Assembly (NCBI GenBank): GCA_017163975.1
Contig: JAFFSR010000292.1
Span: 3,169,501-3,233,500, forward strand
Reading direction: 5' to 3'
From: Anastatus disparis
Taxonomy: Eukaryota > Arthropoda > Insecta > Hymenoptera > Eupelmidae
Length of the DNA: 64,000 nt
In this document: piece after piece, positions 34,936 through 46,178 of the stretch
How the letters are laid out: the number at the start of each line of letters is the position of its first letter
How positions within the stretch are numbered: the stretch's first letter is position 1
Program-made: the position numbers and the translations under genes
The notes under the pieces: model-generated
Told to the model about the DNA's origin: nothing
Seen by the model: only the letters and a program-made list of their open reading frames with translations
The model's database searches: none

Positions 34936-35706
34936 GCAATCAATAGTTATTCACAAGAATATTTAATAATAAATACTATGACTAGAAGTAAGAGTAAAAT
35001 AGAAATCAACTATTTTGAGTTTTACCTTATTTAATCTTAACCTTAATTAACTTTGGGAAAAAATAGCAAAAATACTACTAAAAAATAATACTCAATCAAT
35101 TTAAATAAATTTTTTTATAAATATATAAAAAGTATATACTTTAAGCAAAAATAAAGAGATAGTTTTAATTCGTATGATAATAATTAATATTTTTCGATAA
35201 AATTGTCAACGATCGAAAATGTATATCAAAATCATATACAAATTGACAGTGATCGCTACAGGCTGTAAGGCATGTAACTTTATTATTTTTTAGTTATATT
35301 AAAATCTATATTAAAGAATTTTTCTTAAACTAATATTATGTTATATATAATATCGCATCAGAGTTTAAATAAAAGAATTTTTTTCAAACTTTATGAAAGA
35401 TACCTTGCTGACATGAAAAATCTAAATCTACCGCCCAGTCTTCCTTACTATTAAAATTATTGATAGAAGAGACATCGTAGCTCGCTGTAACTTGATGACT
35501 TGAAAAATCTGAATCTACTGCACAGTTTTCCTCGCGAATAAGATGATTAACAGAAGAGACATTCTGGTGTGTAGATTGATCTAGAATGTTGGATTGGGAA
35601 TATAAATTAATGTATACGCGTTTCGGGTAATTGTGAATAATATTTTATAATTATGATTAATATACTGACCTTGTCTATTAGTATTTGTTGATAAATCAGT
35701 ATACAC

Positions 35707-36837
35707 CCCTGGTAGAAAATTAAGGATAAGATATGCTCAGATAACTAACTGTTGGCTATATCTCGTCGCTACGCAGTCGCGATAAGTGACCGATAAATAC
35801 ACGATGATATATTAAAGATTACAGAGTTGATATAAAATATAATCACTAAAATAATTAAAATTTTTTTCTTCTGATTCGAAATAAATTATAAATATTATAA
35901 TATTCATTATTACAATTCATATGAGTTGTAAATAATTTTAGAAAGCGAATCTGTATATATACATGCTGCCCGCGATGGCGCCTGTTTGTACAATCGTAAA
36001 ATATATCCTATAGTTGTGAATACTGAATGTTAGCTGCGCGCGCATCACTCGACGCTTCGTCTTCTATAAGCATCTATCTTCATCACTATATGTGCAGGTT
36101 AGATTGACTTGACTTAACTTTAAAATTATTAAAGATGCATATACTGTTATTGTAATAGTGTCAACATTTTCTGTTCTTTATTGTATAACTTAAATTTATT
36201 TGCGAACATATACAGTATGATTATGAATAAAATATCCATGTAAAATCAGTGAGTGCGAAGTGCGAGTGAGCGAGTGCATATGTAAACTTAGTGTGAGAGA
36301 ATACACTGTAAAAGAAAATGGCGAGAAATCACGTCGTTGGTCGACGATTTCAATGCGACCATGCACCGTCGATGTTATTTAACATTGTTGAAGCGCAAAA
36401 TCTAACTGATTTAATCTAAAAAATCTTGTGTTCAGTTTATGTGAAATCACGCAAAGCACGTTAAAATGTCGCCGTTGAACGAAGTTAAATAACCTCGACG
36501 GTGCATGGTCGCATTGAAATCGTCGACCAACAACGTGATTTTCTGCTATTTTTTTTCAGTGTAAGACTGTCCGTTTAGGAACTGAAAAGGAAACAAGGAG
36601 TGAACAGCCTTTCTCTTTCTCACTAACTGTGTTCCCATATGCGTGCTCACTCACACTTTGTAATATGCTGTTTATGAATATAGTATAATTCAACATTGAC
36701 CATATCCTCCCGATACCATCGCGATAATTCGTTAAGAGTAATGGAGGTTTATCGCGATATCTAAAAGCATATATGATCGCGACTGCCCATAAAATACGGG
36801 ATGATATACTGAAAATATGCTCAACTTTCTACCAGGG
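35707..36837. mobile_element. CCCTGGTAGAAA element, 1.13 kb, AC duplication
   Basis: The ends CCCTGGTAGAAAATTAAGGA and its diverged complement ending TTTCTACCAGGG are flanked by AC (35705-35706 and 36838-36839). Comparison with the paralogous unoccupied site near 34,394-34,405 supports the boundaries. The interior carries a nested MITE (36,304-36,561), a GCGCGCGC patch near 36,030 and no open frame. Confidence 0.85.
36304..36561. mobile_element. CACTG-ended MITE nested in the CCCTGG element
   Basis: The ends CACTGTAAAAGAAAATGG and CAGTG are inverted, with TA on both sides (36302-36303 and 36562-36563). The arms share CGTCGTTGGTCGACGATTTC and GACCATGCACCGTCGA with their complements. Confidence 0.8.
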
Positions 36838-38181
36838 ACGGGTATATCACTGTCTATTTGTTCCATTTGAATTTCAAAATTAATGATTAATTTACTTTAT
36901 GTTTTATTCTATCAAATAGTTTGATGCAGTGAGGAAAAATTATTTTATACTTACTATATAGGAAATTATTTGTAGGATTGGAATTATTCATCGTTGAATT
37001 GGAATACCAACATTGAGAAGTGATGTTTTGCAAAGATTAACTAGTCTCTATTGAAAAATTGAAATTATCACTTTTTTATATTCACTGAGAAAATAAATTA
37101 CAGTAATGATTTGTTAACTTTTAAACTATACTGACTTGGATACTGCAAAATCCGCATGTTTTCCCGATTAAAGATCCACGTAATTAAAAATTTTTTGAAA
37201 GAACTGAATCGTGATTTCTTATTTATTTAATTCAAATCATTCAGTATGAAAATATACGAAATAAGAAAATCAATAATTTATTAATAAGTATTATAAAGAA
37301 TATTTAATAATAAATACTGACTAAAATAGAAAATAACTATTGAGATTTTTCCAGCTTATACAATCAATATAATATAATCTCATTTAACTTTACGAAACTT
37401 TAACAAAAATATTGCTGAAAAATAATAATTTATTAATTTTTTATAAATAGTTTTCAAATATTCAAAATTCTAAAGATTTTTATCGATACAACATTCACCC
37501 TCGAACTGCCGAAACTAGTTCAAATTAGGATTGTTGTGCTTTTCGATTAACTCGTGTTTTCAGTTAAAGTAAATTTGTTAGTAACAACTATTATAAACAA
37601 ATTAATTTTTTTTATTTAAAAAAAATATTAACTGATTCCTTAAAAAATAACACTATGTTAAAACTTTTTTTATAAAAAAAATTTAAAAAGTGGGTATTTA
37701 TTTAAAAATAATGTACGAGTTAACTTTGAATTAAATATTGTGCGCACCTACTGCGAAGATTTGTTTTATTGTTTCGTCATCTGCGGTTGCTTATATCCAA
37801 GTTTTTAATTCTTAATTTTACATGAAATAATCTAAAAATAAAAACCTACAAATACGTGATCAATTAACTGTAAGCCATTCCTTTTTTTATTTAATTTTTG
37901 TTTAATTTTAAATTCAAACGTAACAAACACGCATTGCATTTTTGATTTTTAAACCAACGACAAATTACCGACTTAATTATTCTCATATTTTACTGGTAAA
38001 TTGGAATGAGAATACGTACTAAAGTAAACTAATCTATTTTAGATTAGAAATAACTGTCAATAACTGAAGATTTTAATAACATTCAGACAATATAAAGCAG
38101 ATTATTCTACGATAAAATTTATTTTATTTAAGTTATATAAATTTTATCACAAAATAAACTATGATTGAATTTTAAGTAAAA

Positions 38182-38352
38182 TCCTGGTAGAAAATTAACC
38201 ATTTTTTGGTCATAATTGCGGAGTTAAGCATGTTAAAATCACATTTATCTAGAAATTCTGTTTAAGGTATTTCCAGAAATTCTAGACATGTGTTATTTTA
38301 ACATGCTTAGCTTAGCAATTATGACCAAAAAGTGGTTAATTTTCTATCAGGA
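38182..38352. mobile_element. TCCTGGTAGAAAATTAACCA MITE, AA duplication
   Basis: This is a 171-bp palindrome with the ends of the CCCTGG family (first base T). The stem includes TTTTGGTCATAATTGC and AGCATGTTAAAAT. AA flanks both sides. Confidence 0.75.
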
Positions 38353-38507
38353 AAATAATAATTTTATTTGTAGTAATTTAAAAATAAACTTTATTTTTCC
38401 CGATAAATAATCAAGGATTTACTTGAAAAAATCTAGAAAAACATTTTATTGCAATAGAAAAATTTAATTATAATATAACTTTAACTATAATCTTTTATAT
38501 ACTTAAC

Positions 38508-38927
38508 TCATGGTTGTTCAAAAAAAGAGATATCATTATCATACTCACCAAATCCTTGATTACTCCAAGAGCTACCAGGCATTGGTATATCAGACTGATA
38601 ATTATAACTTAATGAAGGAACTTGGTAATTAGTATTATAAGTCACAGTATTATAAGTTGAGGCAACTTGATAATTAGTATTATAAGTCACGGTATTATAA
38701 GTTGAGGCAGCTTGATAACGATCACTATAAGTCGAAGTATTACCATAATAATCATTATTACCATCTCCATAAACAGAATCTGTAGTGGTTATCTCTCTCA
38801 CATTTTGATGTGATAAATTCCACCATTCAAAAACTAAAATAATGTCAATATATAAACGCACTTTAACCATTAGAATTCCCCCTGAAGAATTAATAATTTA
38901 CTTACAGTCAGAAGAATTACTTTCCAT
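38508..38927 (-). CDS. Possible small two-exon gene with Tyr/Asn/Thr repeats
   Basis: A short first exon, 38906-38927, encodes MESNSSD and ends at T|GTAAGT. Exon 2 can start at 38881 (after CTTCAG) or 38834 (after TTTTAG), and both keep phase. It continues through EWWNLSHQNVREITTTD, a tandem repeat TYNTVTYNTNYQV (two and a half copies), PMPGSSWSNQGFGEYD, and ends FFEQP at 38508. The product would be about 110-130 residues, acidic and low in complexity, like a transactivation-type or structural tail. I do not recognise it. It could also be a stray upstream part of the DDE-like gene. It has no visible damage. Confidence 0.4.
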
Positions 38928-39194
38928 CGTTTATCCAGAAATCACTTTCGGTAATATAAGCGGCCGTTGCGCACTCAGAGATAATGTTAGTTCGAGGTTA
39001 ACATTAAAGTTAAGAAAATAAATAAAAAAACAAAGGAATGATGTTTCTAAGTCGATTAGAAATTGTTTTTTTTAAAAAAACGCGGTACGGTAAAAAAAGA
39101 AATTTAATTTACTATAACATGCTTATATAAAATCATCGATTTACAATTTAATAATAAAAATCATTGATAAAATAATTAAAATGTAATTATTACG

Positions 39195-40410
39195 TTATTG
39201 TTTTATTACTTTCTCATAGAGAAAGCATTGTATCGATAAAAAAATTATTTTTCTATTTTTTAATTAATTTGTACACATTTGGACTCAGGGAGTCGAAAAA
39301 AGTGGTTTCCAGAAAATGTCTGTATGTATGTGTATGAGTGTGTGTATGTGTATGTATGTATGTATTTATTAAGCCAATTAGATCTCGAAAATTTCTTGAT
39401 AGATTTCCTTCGAATTTTGCATTCAATTTTTTTTTTTTTCTAACTAGTCGGAAAGCAATTGAAAACTGGTTTTCTTAATGAAGTTTTAATTTATGAACAT
39501 TTTGAAAATTTAAAAAAAATTTTCATTTTCTATTTTTTTTTCTATTTTACGAAAATTATTCGATAGGTACGTTTAAAAATTTGTATACAATTCATTTGCT
39601 ACCGTCTAAAGAAAACAAGTTTATGGAAACTAATTTTCTTAGCGTGGTTACGATTTAAGAGAATTTAAAAGATTTTGAAAATAATTTTGAGTTTCCTTTT
39701 TTTATTTTTTTTTTATTTTACGTAAAGTACTCGATGGATTTGTTTTAAAATTTACAGAAAAATTATTTGCAACTGCCAAAAGAAGGGAAATTAAAAAAAA
39801 AAAAATTGTATTTATTTAGCTAATTAGATCTCGAAAATTACTCGATGGATTTTATAAAAATTTCGCATACAATCTTTTTTTTTTGTCTTGCTAGGCGGGA
39901 AGCTATTGGAAATTGGTTTTCGTCGTGTAGTTTTGATTTTGGAGCTATTTCAAAATTTAAAAAAAAATATTGTTTTTTCATTTTTTTTTTTTTAACGTCA
40001 ATTACTTGACAAATTTGCTTTAAAATTTGCATGAAAATTATTTGCAACTGCCGAAAGAAGGGTAACTTTTAAAAACAAATTTTCCTAGCGTAGTTTTATT
40101 GTAGATAATTTAAAAAATTTTTTATTAATTTACATTTTCTATTTTTTTCTATTTTACGTCAACTACTCGATAGATTTTCTTTAGAATTTGTATACAAGCA
40201 ATAGTTTGCATAAAAATTTTAGAGCAAATAAATAATAGAGCGAATACGCTACTGTCTTTATAAAACAAGCTATTGAAAAATATCTTAGCGTTGCTATATA
40301 TAAAAATAATTATTTTATTAATTACATTAAATTGAATCACAAACAAGCATTTTAGCATGTGAAAATTTTTTATAACGTACATTTTTTCTCTGCAGCGTAC
40401 TACAAGGTAC
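39195..40410. repeat. Tandem ~170-bp repeat family, copy 3
   Basis: It begins CTTTCTCATAGAGAAAGCAT, followed by TATG microsatellite (about 39,318-39,365) and then several units with TTTGCAACTGCC and TTACTCGATGGATTT landmarks. It is in the opposite orientation to the 24-kb copy. Confidence 0.7.
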
Positions 40411-41080
40411 TAAATATGTTAACATATCAGAAAAAATTATATTAAATATATAAAGGCAACTACAGAACCTATAGGACTATACGCGTCGCTATAAGTTGAC
40501 TGTTAATATTTATCCCTCTTACTTTTAACCTCGGTCTCTCCTACCAGAAATTAACAATTCTTAAATACTATGAATGAATTTATTTAAATGTTTAAATAAT
40601 AGCACAAACTGATGCATTTCTTTTCCTGAAATTTTGCAATAAAATTAAAAAATAGTCAATATTTATGGGTGTAGGTATTTAATGTCTTTTTTACATTTAC
40701 CTAAAATGTGAAATTTTAAGTGTTGAAACAGAACAAGTTATATTATAAACCACATTACATTTCATTACGAACAGACGTTTTTAATCATGGACAATCGTAC
40801 ATGGCTATGTCCAGAGTTCGATCTTTGAATTTTTTTAAAAATATATCTTGGAAATCAAAGATGACATTCAAAGGTTAAAAATTATGTGTACAATGAACTA
40901 CATTTATAAAATCATTTTGAACTTGGTAATAATTTACGTCATTTAAATTTTGAAAACTTTAATAATATAAAATACTTCTACGTATTTAAAATTTAAGGAA
41001 AGTCTAAAAATAATAAAAAAAGTTTACTATTTCTATAATTTTTTAAAAATAATAACAAGAAAATGAATAAAGTAATAATA

Positions 41081-42711
41081 TATTTTTTGACACTCCGTGC
41101 GCGAAGCTCATTTTCGCGCACGCTGTACAAAGTAACACGTGCGAAAATGGAGCTTCTTACACGTCGTGTCAAAAAATATTGTTCGATACTCGTGCGAGAA
41201 TGTGATTTCTTCCTCGTGTGACCTTTTCACCCTCGCTTCGCTCGGGCGCAAACCGCCGTACGAGTAAAAAATCATCCTCACGCACTAGTATCGAAAAATA
41301 CTATTTTCACATTCAGGGCGTGAAATTCAATTTTTGATGTCCATTCTTAGAGGCTAAAATAGTTCTTTTTTACCCAAGAACAAAAAAATAGTTTTCTCAT
41401 AAACATGAATGATTTTTACCCTGTTTCCAATAATAAATTTACTTTTCGTATCTTAGAGCTATACTGAATGGTGGATGAATCGATGTATCAATTGAGTAAT
41501 GAGTACGTGGTTCAATGAATTTATGGGTGTATTCATCCCACCTGGAAATAGAATAGTGGCGGTACTGTGGGCCAGCCATGGTTGCCCTACCGCCACCTAG
41601 GGGCCAATAGTGGCCGCCACAGGGGCGCCATTACCAGCTGCTAGCATTTCCAGGCGTGATGGGGCGATGAAATGACGATGGGCGGATCGATAAATATGAC
41701 GATGGGTCGATGGGCGAATAAATAATTATATCAATGAGTCAATAAATGAATATGTCGATGGGTTAATGGATTGATGGATGGATAGATGAATTGGACGTAA
41801 GGTTCATGGGTGGATAAATTAATTTGTCGATGGTAGGATAGTTGAATTTGTCGATGGGTTAATGGGCGAATGGGCAGATAAATGAATTTGGTAATAAGCG
41901 GATAAATTAATTTTTCGTTGGATTGATGGACCGATGGGCAGATAAATGAATTTGTTAATAAACGGATAAATGAATATTTCGATGGGTTGATGGATCAATG
42001 GGTGGATAGATTACTTTGTCGAAGAATTGATGGAGCGATGGGTTGATGTACTGATGGATCGATGAGTTAATAAATCGATGGTTTAATGGATTGATAGGTC
42101 AGAAGTTGAATGGGTCGATGAGTGCATAGGTCTATGGGTTGATGGGCGGATGAATTCATGAGTAGATGGGTTAATTAGTCGATAAATAAATGAGAAGATA
42201 GGTTCATGGTTTAATAAGTTGATGGTTGCATGGGTAGATGGGTCGGAGGGTACGTGGATCAGCCGGATTTATAGGTCGATGGGCTGAGGGGTTCATGGGC
42301 AATTTTAATAATTGTAGATTTTTTTTAGTTGAATGGTTTTCAAGATATATTTTTACGGATGGGGACTTCGCCCCACCAACCCCCTGGCACCGCTTTGCCC
42401 CTTGACCTTCATGAGGGTCTCCGTCCTGAATCCCGTCCGAAGCAAATTAAACAGTCTTATCTTCACATTTTCATTTTGATTTCATCATCTAATAATGCCG
42501 TTACTTTATGTATTATTGATGAATTTATATTCAATGTGGCTGAATTGGACGCCCTTCGTCTATGAAAAAGTAATATGTTATCCACGGAAGTAAAGGTGTT
42601 TTTGAACACTTTCTCGTCTTTATTGTCGCCCTCGCTTCGCTAGGGCGTCAAACTTGACTCGGGCAAAAATCACCTATTTTACTCCCTTGGTTAACAACGT
42701 ACTATTTTATA
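41081..42711. mobile_element. Composite non-autonomous element with GATGGG minisatellite, copy 2
   Basis: It interrupts the Helitron tail between AAGTAATAATA and TAGGATTCAT. From left to right it has a GTGCGCGAAGCTC hairpin (41,083-41,182) and a second hairpin with apex ACCCTCGCTTCGCTCGGGCG (about 41,180-41,310). It then has the leader TAGTTCTTTTTTACCCAAG, the minisatellite (41,465-42,300), a GC-rich block (42,358-42,440), and a right end with CGCCCTCGCTTCGCTAGGG and CCTTGGTTAACAACGTACTA. This matches the order at 17.9-19.7 kb. Confidence 0.6.
41465..42300. repeat. GATGGGTTGATGG minisatellite
   Basis: Units such as GATGGGTTGATGGATCAATG and GATAAATGAATTTGT repeat throughout. It shares its higher-order pattern with 18,250-18,940. 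Confidence 0.85.
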
Positions 42712-43394
42712 TAGGATTCATTTTTCCTGAAGTTTTCCATGTCCCGTGTATTAAATAAATCTAATTGATGACACATAGACAACATTGATACATTAATATA
42801 TAACATCAATTTCTTTACTGATGCATTAGTGCATTATTAATTTTTTTTAACAATATTATACTAATACGTAATAGTATACAAATTATTCTAATGACATACG
42901 CAATTATTATTTTTTAATAATGAACAGAAAATAATAATACTATATTCACAGTCACTGATTAAAAATTTATACATTTAAATTAGATATAGGACGCGCTTGC
43001 GCGCATGGATTTTCTAGTTAATTTAAATTTTTAACAAGTAAAAATGTCTCAATTTTTCATAAAAATTCATTTTTTCACAAAAATTGTTAATCATAAAATA
43101 AATCTTTTCTTTATTTAAATAGTAATAGAAATAAACCACTTTGATAAATCTTATCAATTCTAGTTTTCATAATTTTTTTTTAAAAAAGTTAATTTAGTAA
43201 TTGTAAATTTTACTCTATTTGGTAAGATAAAGTCGTGATAATTATTTGAATATTTTTACAGATATATGTGTACAAGTGTAACAAGAGATTAAAAAACTGC
43301 ATTAAATATATGCGTAAGGAATATTATTTTTATCGGATACCTTTCAATACCTTATTTTTTATGTACTAAAAAATCAGCCATAAGCACATTCGAC

Positions 43395-43535
43395 ATAATA
43401 GTACATTAAGATACATGGACTCTAAGTGGCACTTTTTTGTACGGCGTACAGTTAGCGTCTGAGCGAAGCGAAGACACTAAGCATGCCGTACAAAAGTGCC
43501 ACTTAGAGTTCACGTATCTTATATTATTTTATAGC
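43395..43535. repeat. Hairpin with GAGCGAAGCGAAGAC apex
   Basis: TAAGATACATGGACTCTAAG and GTGGCACTTTTTTGTACGGC pair with their complements at 43,480-43,530. The apex is GCGTCTGAGCGAAGCGAAGA. Confidence 0.75.
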
Positions 43536-43539
43536 ACGT

Positions 43540-44380
43540 GGATCATAAATCCGCCAAACGAAATCTATGCGCATAGAAATCAATAACAAACTAGATCTAT
43601 GCACTTCTCGAATGATAATTCATAAAAAAAGCAAAAGGTACGCACTCCGTGAAAACTGTTGACTCGAAACCCTATTCTACATGTTATAAAACGTTGTATG
43701 ACAGGGACAGAAGATACGATATTAATGTATTGGACAAAGACAACAGCATAGAGTTTTTCGTTCTTGAATAAGACGTTTGAAGACAGATATATGTGCGTCT
43801 CTTTCTTTTTGTTGATATTTCTCGCTTCAACACGAAGAAAAATATATGTGTATCTCTTTCTCTCTGTTAATATTTCTCACGTCGGACACGCATGCGCGGC
43901 GCTTGTGTATACATTGTACATTTCAAGTCATGGCACGCCGTATTTGTATATGTTTCAAACATTTCTAAATTATTCGTATTTTTTAACTTATATTTTGTTT
44001 ACCATTTCACATATTATTACGTGTTAAAAATGTTTAAAAATACCTGATGTGAAATTTCAATATAAATATTGTTTTAAACAGTGTAAAAAACTGAGGAATT
44101 TCTTACAATACTTTTTTGTATAGTCCAATAATAGCCTATCTAGCGTCCGCTAAAGCGTCCGGAATACGCGGATTCAAGGTCCGCAGTGCTATAAAATATT
44201 ATAATAAATAATTATAAATTATTCCTCGTACTTTTAAATGAGCCACTGTTTTTACTAGAAAATATAATTAAATTTAATTTTATGTAGTAGGACTTACCGT
44301 TTCGGCAGTAAACGCATCCATATCTATTGGCCTAAATTGTTGCATTTGAATTGTTCAGATTAGTAAATTTCGATAATGGT
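43540..44380. other. No supported gene; small internal duplication
   Basis: A repeated segment ATATATGTG(C/T)(G/A)TCTCTTTC occurs at about 43,787 and 43,845. The 87-codon frame at 43,764-44,027 has no recognisable features. A tRNA-arm-like hairpin near 44,170 lacks the rest of a tRNA. Confidence 0.3.
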
Positions 44381-44460
44381 ACACTGACAGAAATGATTTC
44401 TAGCGGGGAAACGAACACAGTCCACTTGATTGGGATTTCTCCACGCAATAATAAGGGCGT

Positions 44461-45931
44461 AGGATAGGTTTTTCGTAGCTAACCGATGTCCAGAGTTCTA
44501 TCAAATTTTTTCTTACGTATTTTGATCCCCTGATTGCGAATTTCGAGGATAGAAATTCGAAAGCCTGGTCAAAAAAACGTTATTAACAATTTTTGTTAAC
44601 AAATTAAAAAATTGCAAAACTTGTCGAAAAAATTCTATCGTATTCTTTCATCAATTTTGAACAAAAAACTTTTTCACAATTATTTTTGTGAGACGCCTAG
44701 TTTCTTTTTAAAAAATTCTCAAAGTTTAAAAACACAATTTTCATGATTTTGATCGCGTATTGCTCAAATGCTTATGCATTTTTTTAACGTACCAGAGCTC
44801 AAAAAATTCTTTAAATATTGTACTTTGATTTTACTAAAAAGGGTTTTTATTCGGATGGCTAGTTTTTGAGTAATAAGCCACGAACATCGCGTACTTTTAG
44901 CATGCTTAACGCCCTGGCTGGTGCAGGAACGGAAGGATTTTTACAATCTTTCCTCATCATAAATTACCAATACATTTGTTTTAGAAATGTTAATTATCAT
45001 ACAACAATTTTATCATCAAGTTAACAAAGTTTTATAATACCTAAAACCTATTTTAACAAAATAAGAAGTATTGAATCGAAAATTATATAAAAATTTTCAA
45101 TATATAACAAAATTTAGCAAGTTCATATAAAATGTTTAGAATACATTTAAATTTCTGGTTGAAAAAGCGCTACTGTTTTGCAAACGCATTTCAACCTGTT
45201 TATAACAAGCACAGTCACGGCTGGCACGAGAAGCTTAGTTTCTGCAAGGTTTACGCAATAAAGAATTTATAGCATTTGTGTGGTATCACAAATAAAAAGT
45301 TGTTTATTATGTTGTTGTCATAAAAATGATACATGTAAAAATATTTATAATGTAAACAAAAAAAAGGCCCTAATCAATAAAAGTCTTGTTAAAGTATTTA
45401 ATTTCGATAAAAATATTTAATCAATACCGGTTAATGACGAAAGACTGTGAATATTCTCTCGTTCCTGCCAGGGCGTTAAGCGCGCTAAAAGTACGCGAAG
45501 TTCCTGGCTTATTACTCAAAAACTAGCAATCCAAAATGAAAAACCCTTTTTTGCAAAATCAAAGTACAATATTTGAAGAATTTTTTGAGCTCTGGTACGT
45601 AAAAAAAATGCATAAACAATTGAGTAATACGTGATAAAAAATCGTGATAAACTGATTTTTTTTAAATTTGAGAATTTTTTACAACGAAACTAAACGTTTC
45701 ACAAATATAGTTGTATAAAGGTTTTTGTTCAAAATTGATCAAAGAATACAATAGAATTTTTTTTTTCGTCAAGTTTCGCAATTTTTCAATTTGTTAACAA
45801 AAATTGTTAATAGCGTTTTTTTGACCAGGCTTTCGAATTTCTACTTTCATAATTCGTAATCAGAATATTAAAATACGTAAAGAAAACCTTGGTAAAGCTC
45901 TGGACGTCGGTCAGCTACGAAAATCTATCCT
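44461..45931. mobile_element. Long-TIR element, AGGATAG ends, GT duplication
   Basis: The arms of about 470 bases (44,461-44,935 and 45,455-45,931) pair through TTTTCGTAGCT, ATTCGAAAGCCTGGTCAAAA, GTACCAGAGCTC and TAACGCCCTGGC. GT flanks both sides (44459-44460 and 45932-45933). The spacer (about 520 bases) is AT-rich without an open frame. Confidence 0.75.
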
Positions 45932-46109
45932 GTAGACAGTAGAATTATGCATTATTATAAACTACGCTATTTTTGTTGTAAGAATAAAAATCGCTTTCCT
46001 TTTGGAGAAATCTACTAATCTGTAGAAGAAATCTGACTGATTGTATATTCACTTAGAGAATGAAACTTATTAGTTCTGCGATAGAGATAGAGACAGACAC
46101 ACAACAAGA

Positions 46110-46178
46110 GCTGGTAAGATATGTAAATAAATGGATGGATAAGCACTGGGTTGATGGGTCGATGGGTTTACGGGTATA
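46110..46178. repeat. GATGGG minisatellite, left remnant
   Basis: AATGGATGGATAAG and GTTGATGGGTCGATGGG precede the retrotransposon. The array resumes at about 47,855, so the retrotransposon split it. Confidence 0.7.

Larger units (their letters stand above)
35404..37080 (-). pseudogene. Candidate upstream exons, module 2 (duplicated), with insertion
   Basis: This is a diverged tandem copy of module 1. An exon at 35404-35580 encodes an internal repeat, NVSSVNHLIREENCAVDSDF followed by DVSSINNFNSKEDWAVDLDF. It begins with two bases and ends with one, so it keeps phase. A counterpart of the GC-donor exon ends at 35670 with a normal GTCAGT donor. It is split by the 35,707-36,837 element, and its acceptor appears to have changed from ATAG to ATGG. 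The exon near 36,964-37,056 contains a TAA. At least part of this module is therefore non-functional. Confidence 0.4.
40768..43016 (+). mobile_element. Helitron 3' region, split by a composite insertion
   Basis: Near 40,775-40,860 the frame reads VFNHGQ...YMAMSRVRSLNFF, the C-terminal motif of a Pif1/Helitron helicase. Homology to the minus-strand copy at 6.3-6.8 kb runs to about 41,080 and resumes at 42,712. The 3' end is a GC-rich hairpin (GCGCGCTTGCGCGC region near 42,990-43,005) followed by CTAG and T at about 43,012-43,016. This agrees with the Helitron rule of a terminal hairpin and CTRR end inserted before T. The helicase itself is mostly missing. Confidence 0.6.

Noticed and set aside
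35900..36070. Possible promoter suggested by GCGCGCGC and a higher GC content
   Set aside because: It lies inside a transposable element with defined ends and no gene starts nearby.
43764..44027. 87-codon hydrophobic open frame
   Set aside because: It is composed of a small tandem duplication in AT-rich DNA, with no signal-peptide logic or relatives.
44140..44190. tRNA-like hairpin GCGGATTCAAGGTCCGC
   Set aside because: It resembles a T arm by chance, but no acceptor stem, D arm or anticodon arm can be fitted around it.
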